Assembly (NCBI GenBank): GCA_910583795.1
Contig: CAJTZQ010000084.1
Coordinates: forward strand, 1 to 13,578
DNA: 13,578 nucleotides
Direction: 5' to 3'
From: an uncultured Muribaculaceae bacterium
GTDB lineage: Bacteria > Bacteroidota > Bacteroidia > Bacteroidales > Muribaculaceae
Made by a program: the position numbers and the translations under genes. Of this stretch, positions 7,584-13,578 are shown piece by piece. Numbering within the stretch: the first letter of the stretch is position 1; every line of letters begins with the position of its first letter. Below the pieces are notes generated by a model, which saw only the letters and a list, made by a program, of their open reading frames with translations, made no database searches and was not told the DNA's origin.

Positions 7584-7672
7584 GTGGAACATATGGAATG
7601 TTAAGTGGAACAATAACCAGAATGCCTGGAACGATTGCTGAATAATAATAGAACAATCCGTGAACATGGAAT
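7584..7672. repeat. Array of GGAAC-type motifs at about 21-bp spacing
   Basis: GTGGAAC at 7584-7590, GTGGAAC at 7605-7611 and CTGGAAC at 7626-7632 are exactly 21 bp apart, with TAGAAC at 7649-7654 continuing the phase. Extra half-spaced copies are TGGAAT (7594-7599), TGAAC (7661-7665) and TGGAAT (7667-7672). Two helical turns per unit is what a protein-binding array would show. No gene is convincing in 7545-7703. Read on the minus strand the units give a heptad F-H/Q pattern in a 34-codon frame of doubtful reality. Confidence 0.4.
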
Positions 7673-7703
7673 ATTGTAGATGAATCTCGAATTGGAGATA
7701 TTG

Positions 7704-7886
7704 TTAATAAGCGCCCGGAGTGTCTTTGGTTCTGGATAATGTCATGGTGTACTGACGCAAAACTTGGCTGACTTTGTTTTTGCGCTTAAGCACTTTGCTT
7801 GATATAATTCTGCTTCCTATAATCTTGTCGTCTGGCGAAAGGTTGTACCATTTTGCGAACTTGTTGACCACGTTGAACTTGCTCAC
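7704..7886 (-). pseudogene. C-terminal fragment of an IS110-family transposase
   Basis: The minus-strand frame reads VSKFNVVNKFAKWYNLSPDD, then KIIGSRIISSKVLKRKNKVS, then QVLRQYTMTLSRTKDTPGAY and a stop. This follows the transposase_20 domain of IS110/IS116/IS902 elements: F-x-x-W-L/Y-x-L-x-P-x-x-K-I-x-G-x-x-I-S, K-x-x-N-K-x-x-x-x-L-R, then T-P-x-x-x-Y. The RuvC-like N-terminal DEDD domain and the last 20-30 residues are missing, and a stop (TAA) lies about 10 codons upstream of the similarity. No element ends were found. It is a dead remnant; the match is moderate in strength. Confidence 0.5.
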
Positions 7887-7906
7887 GCAACCAGAGCAAA
7901 AACCAT

Positions 7907-7936
7907 TTTGCGGTTATAGACAGTCAATTATCTTTG
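7907..7936 (+). promoter_or_regulatory. Well-formed Bacteroidetes promoter with no gene behind it
   Basis: TTTG at 7907-7910, an 18-nt gap, then TATCTTTG at 7929-7936 match the -33/-7 consensus. An ATG at 7938 follows at once but opens only ten codons (MANYACLGLV) before TAA at 7968-7970. The opposing 99-codon gene begins its 3' end at 8004. It is either a promoter left over from a lost gene or one for a short RNA; 7887-8000 shows nothing else. Confidence 0.5.
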
Positions 7937-8000
7937 CATGGCAAACTACGCTTGTTTAGGATTGGTTTAACAATATCTTGATTTCGTGCTACTTTAAAAT

Positions 8001-8022
8001 TGATTATTGTTTTAAATAATCA
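8001..8022 (-). terminator. Weak hairpin overlapping the stop of the 99-codon gene
   Basis: TGATTATT (8001-8008) is a perfect 8-bp inverted repeat of AATAATCA (8015-8022) with a 6-nt loop. On the minus strand ATTTTAAA follows. The stem is nearly all A-T and includes the stop codon, so it is a weak terminator candidate for the minus-strand cluster. Confidence 0.35.
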
Positions 8023-8303
8023 GTTAAAGTTATTTTTGCAGCGTTTAGTTGATTATATAGTTCATTAATCATACTTGAGGCGCCGGCACTTAATTTTAAG
8101 TCTCTGTCATTTCGATCAATCTCATAAATTCTTTTAATAAGTACTTTTTGAGTTGGAAATCTTGAAACATCAGACAGTAATTCTGGACATTTCCTTTTGA
8201 GGAAATCTTCAAAGTCAGCAAGTGCTCTATATCTTACATTTACAGCAAGATTCCTTTTATCATATTCATTGATTACTAATTCTTTCAATTCTTTAAATTC
8301 CAT
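8004..8303 (-). CDS. Small hypothetical protein, third gene of the SNF2/Hsp70 cluster
   Basis: I do not recognise this 99-residue protein. It has no signal peptide or membrane segment. It begins MEFKELKELVINEYDKRNLA, is rich in Lys, Glu, Asp and Leu, and looks almost wholly helical, with a glycine/serine break at about residues 73-76 (SAGASS) between two helical parts. No cysteine pair or nuclease motif stands out. ATG 8303 is the only good start. It follows the Hsp70-like gene on the same strand after a 100-nt AT-rich gap that holds repeats, so it may be co-transcribed or have its own control. Its position makes it a likely partner, adaptor or antitoxin-like regulator of the two ATPases; that is inference from context only. 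Base composition is visibly AT-rich. Confidence 0.7.
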   Translation of the reverse strand: MEFKELKELVINEYDKRNLAVNVRYRALADFEDFLKRKCPELLSDVSRFPTQKVLIKRIYEIDRNDRDLKLSAGASSMINELYNQLNAAKITLTDYLKQ

Positions 8304-8322
8304 AATTATAAGATTTTAGTTG

Positions 8323-8356
8323 TACAGTATAATATAATTTATTGTTCTGTATAATA
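8323..8356. repeat. AT-rich repeats in the Hsp70-like/small-gene gap
   Basis: GTATAATA occurs at 8327-8334 and 8349-8356, 22 bp apart. The same stretch contains an imperfect inverted repeat, TACAGTATAA (8323-8332) against TTGTTCTGTA (8342-8351), 8 of 10 positions pairing. It could be a regulator site or a processing hairpin for the small gene. The gap 8304-8403 has no exact TAnnTTTG box on the minus strand. Confidence 0.3.
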
Positions 8357-8403
8357 GAATAATATTTAAAATCCCTTTAGAAACGAAATTTCTCACACAA
8401 ATA

Positions 8404-10239
8404 TTAATCCTCATACATACCATGTTCCCTATGGGCATCCCATCGGGAATATTGTTCGTTCAAGTTTGTATATTTCGCAAACAAGTCCTCTTTTTTTGAA
8501 ACCTCAATTTCATCATCAAGTCTTTGAATGGATAAACCAAAGGCTGTAGCCATTAGGGAATATGGAATAGTAACGCGGTTCTCCTCAATTATATTAGGAA
8601 TACCCAGTATCTTCTTGTCAATGTATTTCACATCAGAAAAGTCCAAAATTGACTTTCTCATACGATTGTCGTAACAACCGCCTCCCGTATATATGGCAGG
8701 ACGGTTCTGAACTGCATCTTTGAATGCTGACTTCATAAAACCTTTTGATATTGTATCCTGATGAAGAAAATCAGTCAGATTCTTTATAACAGTATCAATA
8801 TTACCTTTGAACTCCTTAAAGGCACTATTGAATACGTCACTTGAAACGTCCTCTAATTCTTTCTTTTTACTGAAATCTATTGTTCTAAAATTAAGCCTGT
8901 CCTCATATTCAAGAAAGAAGTTAAGACCTTTGGCAATAGACTCAAAGTGATATATATGTGGCTCCCCATTATCCTCAATGACAAAGAAGGAAATATCAGT
9001 AGTACCACCGCCCATGTCAAGCATAATGCTCATTCCTCTTGGAATACGGGAATTGGCAGTCAGTGAACGCAAAGCGGCATAAGCTTCGGGTAAAATAATC
9101 AAGCCATACTGCATCTTCAAATCCGCAGAATACTCATACTTGGGAATCAATGAAAGCAGTTCCTCAAATGGGGTAGCAAGGAATTTCTCATAATTATTCT
9201 GAAAAACGTCCTCAACTAACCTTATCGCCTGTATTAAATATCCGGAGGCAAAAGGCTTTAACCGACTAAATGTCGCTTTGCTTGCAGGTATCCCCATCTG
9301 TATAGAGAAATCTGTACCAAATCTTTCCTCAAGCCTAAAGATTATATTGGCAAGATACAACACAGTGAGATCTTGTGCTTTAATCTCGTAGTCCCATACA
9401 TATGCAGAAAATGTAGCTTGTTTGAAATACCTGTAAACCATAGGATATTCTACAAGCGATTCCTCATACAATTTCTTTTGAATAGCATGGTTTCTGCTAA
9501 TTCTCTCACATTCATTTTCCCAGTTTATAATATTCTTTTTATTCTGAGAAATAATCCAGTCGCGCTGTTCGACAGACCTATTGTACTGCTTTATAATAGA
9601 GGCACATTGATTTAGCCAGTCCTGATATTCCTTTTTCTGAGTCTCAGTAGCCACCAAATTCGGATTTACAGATTCATTATCAGACCTTTTAATCACAATA
9701 AGATCAGGCTTTGGGGGGTAAATAGGTTCCTTTGGACAAGGATAACCATATTTTTTACCTCTTAACAACCAGCTCTTTTTTTCTTTGTTATATTTGGTTT
9801 CCAGTTTTCTACATTTGCATCTCCATTTCTTTATGGGATCAACTTCTCCTTTAGATTTGAGGTATCGTCCGATTCCATATAAATCCTTATAAGGAACGGA
9901 CATAGACAATCCTCCATCTGTAACGAAAGTATAGACCGGCTGTGCCGGCAGCTTCGGTTCTTCAACAACAGGAATATTAGGCTCTGTTGGCCGAGGCGGT
10001 AGATTCAATTCTCCAGGATTGGTTACAATCTTTTTCTTACGCGCCACAAGACATGTATCCAAGTCAATACTACCATACCGTATAGTATGATCCTTATTTA
10101 TCTGAATAATTGACGGGAACGCATATACACCCTTATCCCATTCATAAAACTCATACGTCTTATGAAGGGGAGAATCAGAGTTCTCGATACAGATTTTGGT
10201 CTGGTGGGTTCCAAAATCAAGTCCTATTGTTATCGCCAT
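8404..10239 (-). CDS. Hsp70/actin-fold ATPase with large insertion, no substrate-binding domain
   Basis: A 611-residue protein with the nucleotide-binding motifs of the Hsp70/actin superfamily. Phosphate-1 is IGLDFGTHQTKI (residues 5-16), phosphate-2 is MLDMGGGTTDISFF (406-419), and the adenosine motif is AIYTGGGCYD (515-524). GIPASKATFSR (316-326) and ILPEAYAAL (382-390) match the MreB/StbA/DnaK-like core; the latter corresponds to the DnaK 'EPTAAA' helix. Residues about 70-285 are an unusual insertion. It holds proline-rich stretches, a basic segment with C141, C143 and C168, and a long charged helix with regularly placed Trp and Lys. The protein ends soon after the ATPase core, so the peptide-binding domain of chaperone DnaK is absent and ordinary chaperone work is unlikely. 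Its ATG lies 4 nt after the SNF2 stop, indicating translational coupling and probably physical partnership. I cannot name the subfamily. Confidence 0.87.
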   Translation of the reverse strand: MAITIGLDFGTHQTKICIENSDSPLHKTYEFYEWDKGVYAFPSIIQINKDHTIRYGSIDLDTCLVARKKKIVTNPGELNLPPRPTEPNIPVVEEPKLPAQPVYTFVTDGGLSMSVPYKDLYGIGRYLKSKGEVDPIKKWRCKCRKLETKYNKEKKSWLLRGKKYGYPCPKEPIYPPKPDLIVIKRSDNESVNPNLVATETQKKEYQDWLNQCASIIKQYNRSVEQRDWIISQNKKNIINWENECERISRNHAIQKKLYEESLVEYPMVYRYFKQATFSAYVWDYEIKAQDLTVLYLANIIFRLEERFGTDFSIQMGIPASKATFSRLKPFASGYLIQAIRLVEDVFQNNYEKFLATPFEELLSLIPKYEYSADLKMQYGLIILPEAYAALRSLTANSRIPRGMSIMLDMGGGTTDISFFVIEDNGEPHIYHFESIAKGLNFFLEYEDRLNFRTIDFSKKKELEDVSSDVFNSAFKEFKGNIDTVIKNLTDFLHQDTISKGFMKSAFKDAVQNRPAIYTGGGCYDNRMRKSILDFSDVKYIDKKILGIPNIIEENRVTIPYSLMATAFGLSIQRLDDEIEVSKKEDLFAKYTNLNEQYSRWDAHREHGMYED

Positions 10240-10243
10240 ACTA

Positions 10244-13200
10244 TCAATTCATTACTACTTTAGATAACGACACTAGAGTATGTGTTATTATCGGAGGCTG
10301 TGAGGAGTTAACTTTTTCAAAAGCAGCATCTTTTGAAGTGTGAAGCATCTTAAGACGGTTATTGGCGAGTTGAAGTCTGTTTTTGGCGCGGGATACTTCC
10401 TTCTCATCAGAAAGCCATTCGATATTATTTTCTTCTTCCCGTATGTTCCGTTCCTCCTTTTTTATACGGGCAGCATAGTATTCTTGAAGCTGACGAAGAC
10501 GGAGTTCTCGCTGTGAGTCATCTTTAATTGCAATTTCAGCTTTTCTCTTTATGACGTAGTCGGATATAAAGGCTGTGAAATCACTTTCCATGTTGGCGCA
10601 GGCTTCAGCCGAAAGACTAATGGAATTTTCTCCATCTGCAATATACTTCGCATTGTCCTGAATGTCACCAAATATCTTCATATTGACAATTTCGTCTGTT
10701 ATTGTCTTATCCTCATCGACATTATAAAGAACCGGAACAAGAATATCTGACGACACATCTTTACCCATTATCTTTCTTTTGGTGGAAACAGAATACACCG
10801 CAAGGTAATATAATCCTTTGGATAGACTTATTTCATCTGGTATGGTATATCCGAATTGAAATGTTTTACCAATATCAGCTATGGCTTCTTTGAAATGAAC
10901 AGATGCTGCTATTATTATTGGATTATAGATATTTACATAGTCGGCATACTTGTTATCAAACGCATATTCCTGTTCAAATGTAAGTATTCGTTTGCCGCTT
11001 TCTCTAAAGTCCTCTAATATATCTTGGCGATAAGTTCTGAATAAATCTTCAAAATCAGAGCCAAGAGGTTGATTAGACGTTATAAAATTGGTCAATACCG
11101 TAGGGGTACTTTTGGGAACGCCGAAAGAATATTCATGCGAATTGACTTTTTCAAACACACAAGTTTTTAGTTTCTCGGCAACAAGCATACGGACATAGTT
11201 CTTCAATTCCTCTTCCGTGACATATAATTTATGTTCCCTGATTTTACTAATCTCATTTTGAAAATAGATGTCATTGGAGAGAGCATTAGTCATGCCTTCT
11301 TCTACTTGGTCTAACTGAATTTTCTGATTTTCGATGGCCTTCTCTATATCCCTGATTTTCTTCTCCTGAGCTGCCTTAGAAAGGTTCATTCCATAAAGGT
11401 CATTCTCCAATTTGAGGAAGGATTCCGTCATCTCTTCAAGAATCATTTCCAAATCTCCTATTACACCTTGGAAGACACCAATTCGTTCAAGCAACCTGTC
11501 ATATATCAGTTCTTGTATGGAATCCCTTACAACAAGATTGTATATATGCACTTGAGCTGCTTTCTGTCCGAAGCGGTCAATACGACCAATACGTTGCTCC
11601 ACAACCATAGGATTCCACGGGAGGTCATAATTTACAAGATGAGCGCAGAACTGCATATCAAGACCTTCCGAGCCTACCTCCGTTGAAAGAAGTACGCAAA
11701 ATTCATGGCAAGCCTTGAACTCTTGTATTATCTTCTCTCGCTCTTTGATGTCACCATGAATAGCAAATACCTTGTAGCCCATTTTCTGGAGTCTGATAGC
11801 AAGGTATCTGACAGTGAACTTAAATATCGAAAAAACTATAACTTTTGAAGCTCCGGCTTTCTTTACACCATTGAATATTTCAACAAGGTTGTCGATTTTA
11901 GCATCCGGCAGATTGTTCTGTGCAGCCACGTCATTGCAAAAGGCGTCAACATCACAATCATTATCAGTAAAAAGCCGATACCCATTTACACTGCTGGCAA
12001 CCATGCGCTTCTTTTGGATCAGACCGAGAATCGCACCTTTAGGCAGAACCTCCTCTCCATAAATGTCATAATCGACACCTCCTTTACTTTCAAGGTAATC
12101 GTCAATCACTTCATCATAAATCTCCCGTTCTCTTGTCGTGAGATTTACATTGATTTTATGAGCCTTTCGCTCGGTCTGCTGCCTTTCATCTGTCGAAACC
12201 TCTCGCTTGCGGGTTCTTGAGAACACATTGTTTATTGAACTCATTGCAGATATATCGCTCTGCAACTGTGCTCTTAAAGCAAGCGTGTCTTCCTTGTCGA
12301 GCATTTTCAGAATCTTTTCGTACAAAGGAATACCGGTATAGACCTCCTTTACAGTAGAGTCCGTAGTATAGAAATCATCGCCAATTTCGTGCATTTTCTT
12401 GATGTCTCCATTGGTCAACAAATCCTTAATCTCCGAGAGCGGTTCATTTGCATTAAGCATTGAGATTGCCTTTACAAATGGTCGGTTTGCACTTATCAAG
12501 TTTCGAAAAACTTCTTGATTATCAAAATCGTATGGTTCGAGAAGATGTAACAAGTTATATAGGTCATTCTCGCCCAGCATTATTGGAGTTGCCGTAAGAA
12601 ATACTACCGAATCAGCATAATCCAGTATGCGGGTCATGCCTCGATACGTCTGTGTTTCGTTATTTCGCATCTTATGAGCTTCGTCACAGAGCACAACCGA
12701 ATATTTACGCTGCCCGGATTGTAAGAATTCAATCAGAGCATTTGTAGGTCCGGCATCATCACCACTTTTGCTATCATCTTTTCGCTTGGCACGGATTTTC
12801 TCATAGTTCAAAATGCCCCTTGCATTTTGTGGATGAGCCTTGAGGTCTTCAACCGCATCATTAAGAGATTCGTAAATTTTGAACGAAAGCCCGAATTTTT
12901 CTTGTAACTCGACTTGCCACTTTATTTTAAGTGAATTGGGACATACTATGAGTGCAGTCTTAAACTCCTCCCTCGCTTTAAGTTCAAGAAGGATATGACC
13001 GGCCTCGATAGTTTTACCGAGACCTACTTCATCAGCGATAAGAATACGGCGAGTATGGGAGTTCAGGAATTTCAGCAATGGCTTAAACTGGTACGCCTTA
13101 AACAGAGTCTTCGAGGCTTTAAGAGAAGATATTGTGTTGTTGTTGGAATTGTTTATTTTGTAGGTAGTGTTAACAAGCACAAACTGGTCACGGTTGCCGA

Positions 13201-13402
13201 AAATTCCCTTGCGGACACGTTCAAAAGGATTCTCAATTTCAAAGAACCCGTCAAGGTTTTGTTCAAGACAGGTTTCCAGAGACTCATTATATCTTACACG
13301 ATATAACTGACGGCCACGCGCCGGTGGGCACACCTCACACACAACACCTTTTTGTTGTGTAACAATATTAAGAACAGTGTCTCCACATGAGAATTTAGCC
13401 AT
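10244..13402 (-). CDS. RapA/HepA-like SNF2 family helicase/translocase
   Basis: A 1052-residue superfamily 2 ATPase of the SNF2 class, expected to move along double-stranded DNA or strip proteins from it without true strand separation. Residues 1-60 look like an SH3/Tudor-like barrel (F-S-C-G-D-T-V, KGVV, YRVRY, LEQNL) as in RapA. Walker A is ADEVGLGKT (123-131), Walker B is DEAH (240-243), and motif III is LTATPI (269-274). The second lobe has HGD (549-551), STEVGSEGLDMQ (573-584) and the arginine-finger motif QRIGRIDRFGQ (603-613). The remaining 440 residues are specific to this family. They include coiled-coil segments at about 660-710 and 960-1030 flanking a mixed domain with no motif I recognise. 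The translation has no break. It heads the cluster, directly downstream of tRNA-Leu, and couples to the Hsp70-like gene. Similar helicases occur in several phage-defence systems. Confidence 0.93.
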   Translation of the reverse strand: MAKFSCGDTVLNIVTQQKGVVCEVCPPARGRQLYRVRYNESLETCLEQNLDGFFEIENPFERVRKGIFGNRDQFVLVNTTYKINNSNNNTISSLKASKTLFKAYQFKPLLKFLNSHTRRILIADEVGLGKTIEAGHILLELKAREEFKTALIVCPNSLKIKWQVELQEKFGLSFKIYESLNDAVEDLKAHPQNARGILNYEKIRAKRKDDSKSGDDAGPTNALIEFLQSGQRKYSVVLCDEAHKMRNNETQTYRGMTRILDYADSVVFLTATPIMLGENDLYNLLHLLEPYDFDNQEVFRNLISANRPFVKAISMLNANEPLSEIKDLLTNGDIKKMHEIGDDFYTTDSTVKEVYTGIPLYEKILKMLDKEDTLALRAQLQSDISAMSSINNVFSRTRKREVSTDERQQTERKAHKINVNLTTREREIYDEVIDDYLESKGGVDYDIYGEEVLPKGAILGLIQKKRMVASSVNGYRLFTDNDCDVDAFCNDVAAQNNLPDAKIDNLVEIFNGVKKAGASKVIVFSIFKFTVRYLAIRLQKMGYKVFAIHGDIKEREKIIQEFKACHEFCVLLSTEVGSEGLDMQFCAHLVNYDLPWNPMVVEQRIGRIDRFGQKAAQVHIYNLVVRDSIQELIYDRLLERIGVFQGVIGDLEMILEEMTESFLKLENDLYGMNLSKAAQEKKIRDIEKAIENQKIQLDQVEEGMTNALSNDIYFQNEISKIREHKLYVTEEELKNYVRMLVAEKLKTCVFEKVNSHEYSFGVPKSTPTVLTNFITSNQPLGSDFEDLFRTYRQDILEDFRESGKRILTFEQEYAFDNKYADYVNIYNPIIIAASVHFKEAIADIGKTFQFGYTIPDEISLSKGLYYLAVYSVSTKRKIMGKDVSSDILVPVLYNVDEDKTITDEIVNMKIFGDIQDNAKYIADGENSISLSAEACANMESDFTAFISDYVIKRKAEIAIKDDSQRELRLRQLQEYYAARIKKEERNIREEENNIEWLSDEKEVSRAKNRLQLANNRLKMLHTSKDAAFEKVNSSQPPIITHTLVSLSKVVMN

Positions 13403-13404
13403 GG

Positions 13405-13412
13405 CAAAGAAA
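13405..13412 (-). promoter_or_regulatory. Candidate -7 box of the SNF2/Hsp70 cluster
   Basis: The minus strand reads TTTCTTTG, one mismatch from TAnnTTTG, ending 2 nt before ATG 13402. If used, the mRNA would be leaderless or nearly so. No good TTTG is found at the -33 distance, so an activator or readthrough from the tRNA may be needed. This is a weak prediction. Confidence 0.28.
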
Positions 13413-13438
13413 AAGGGAATATTTGTTTAAAGAGCTAT

Positions 13439-13456
13439 TGCACGTAATATGCACGT
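13439..13456. promoter_or_regulatory. Direct repeat TGCACGT, possible operator upstream of the cluster
   Basis: TGCACGT lies at 13439-13445 and again at 13450-13456, an 11-bp period, about one helical turn. The pair lies about 37-54 bp upstream of the SNF2 start, where an activator would bind relative to the candidate -7 box. Direct sequence observation; the regulatory role is inferred. Confidence 0.35.
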
Positions 13457-13464
13457 TAAAATTG

Positions 13465-13512
13465 AAATCAGCGAATCAAGTCTGTGATTATCACAATCTT
13501 AACTCGCTGATT
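13465..13512 (-). terminator. Long imperfect palindrome just 3' of tRNA-Leu
   Basis: AAATCAGCGA at 13465-13474 is mirrored by TCGCTGATT at 13504-13512, and the symmetry continues inward to GTGATTATCAC (13483-13493). About 20 of 24 positions pair across the two arms. It begins at the encoded CCA of the tRNA and is followed on the minus strand by a short T-rich stretch. It could terminate the tRNA transcript, form a processing hairpin, or be part of an integration site. Confidence 0.5.
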
Positions 13513-13578
13513 TGGTGCCCAAGACAGGACTCGAACCTGCACGCCTCTCAGCACTCGCACCTGAAACGAGCGCGTCTA
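13513..13578 (-). tRNA. tRNA-Leu, anticodon CAG (partial, 5' end beyond the window)
   Basis: The minus strand ends in ACCA with the T-arm GCAGG-TTCGAGT-CCTGT and a 7-nt acceptor strand CTTGGGC. The anticodon stem CTCGT/GCGAG closes a 7-nt loop TTCAGGT, giving anticodon CAG, which reads CUG. The variable region of about 13 nt is long, as expected for a class II leucine tRNA. The D-arm end (TAGACGC) is visible, but the D-loop and 5' acceptor strand are cut off by the window edge. Confidence 0.93.

Noticed and set aside
7774..7959. 61-codon plus-strand frame opposite the IS110 fragment
   Set aside because: Its antisense strand carries the recognisable transposase similarity, and it has no promoter or start signal of its own.
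8404..10239. Hsp70-like gene as the chaperone DnaK
   Set aside because: There is no substrate-binding beta-domain or lid, a large insertion splits the ATPase core, and no DnaJ or GrpE gene is nearby.
10244..13402. SNF2 protein as the housekeeping RNA-polymerase recycling factor RapA
   Set aside because: The N-terminal barrel and ATPase core are similar, but the C-terminal 440 residues differ and the gene is coupled to an Hsp70-like ATPase beside a tRNA. Housekeeping RapA is mainly a proteobacterial role.
153..13544. AACCTGCACGC shared by 153-163 and the tRNA T-arm (13534-13544) as a possible attachment-site duplication
   Set aside because: Only 11 bases match and similarity stops at both edges. 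Matches this long are expected by chance in 13.5 kb.
1..13578. CRISPR array
   Set aside because: No set of near-identical 25-40 bp repeats with regular unique spacers was seen; the 21-bp phased motif at 7584-7672 is too short and degenerate.

Overview
The window looks like a chromosomal segment from a Bacteroidales bacterium. Supporting signs are exact Bacteroidetes promoter cores (TTTG, about 18-20 bp, TAnnTTTG), no strong Shine-Dalgarno sequences, a periplasmic GH31 glycosidase, and RhuM/Doc, tyrosine-recombinase and IS110 debris typical of the order. A Muribaculaceae-like gut commensal is my guess; no marker gene in the window settles the genus.

Left half (1-6484), ordinary chromosome. 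It opens with the last codons of an unknown gene and its terminator, then a decayed fragment of an EamA/DMT transporter. A complete exported GH31 alpha-glycosidase (alpha-xylosidase/alpha-glucosidase type) follows, sharing a bidirectional terminator with a convergent fosmidomycin-resistance-type MFS exporter. Diverging from the exporter are a Vsr mismatch endonuclease with no methylase nearby, a SIMPL-domain periplasmic protein and, 3 nt further on, an FMN nitroreductase that ends at a clear terminator.

Middle (6485-8000), a gene graveyard: a probable tyrosine-recombinase C-terminal relic, a RhuM-like/Doc toxin relic with at least two reading-frame breaks (one at a run of eight T), an array of GGAAC-type motifs spaced about 21 bp, an IS110-type transposase C-terminal fragment, and a good promoter with no gene behind it.

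Right half (8001-13512), a minus-strand cluster transcribed away from a tRNA-Leu(CAG) gene. It encodes a 1052-residue RapA/HepA-like SNF2 helicase, then, 4 nt later, a 611-residue Hsp70/actin-fold ATPase with a large unusual insertion, and 100 nt further a 99-residue protein of unknown function. I do not recognise this trio as a named system. A DNA-translocating ATPase coupled to an Hsp70-type ATPase, next to a tRNA and mobile-element debris, is a reasonable candidate for a defence or conflict system; that function is inference. The right half is visibly more AT-rich than the left, which fits acquisition by transfer.
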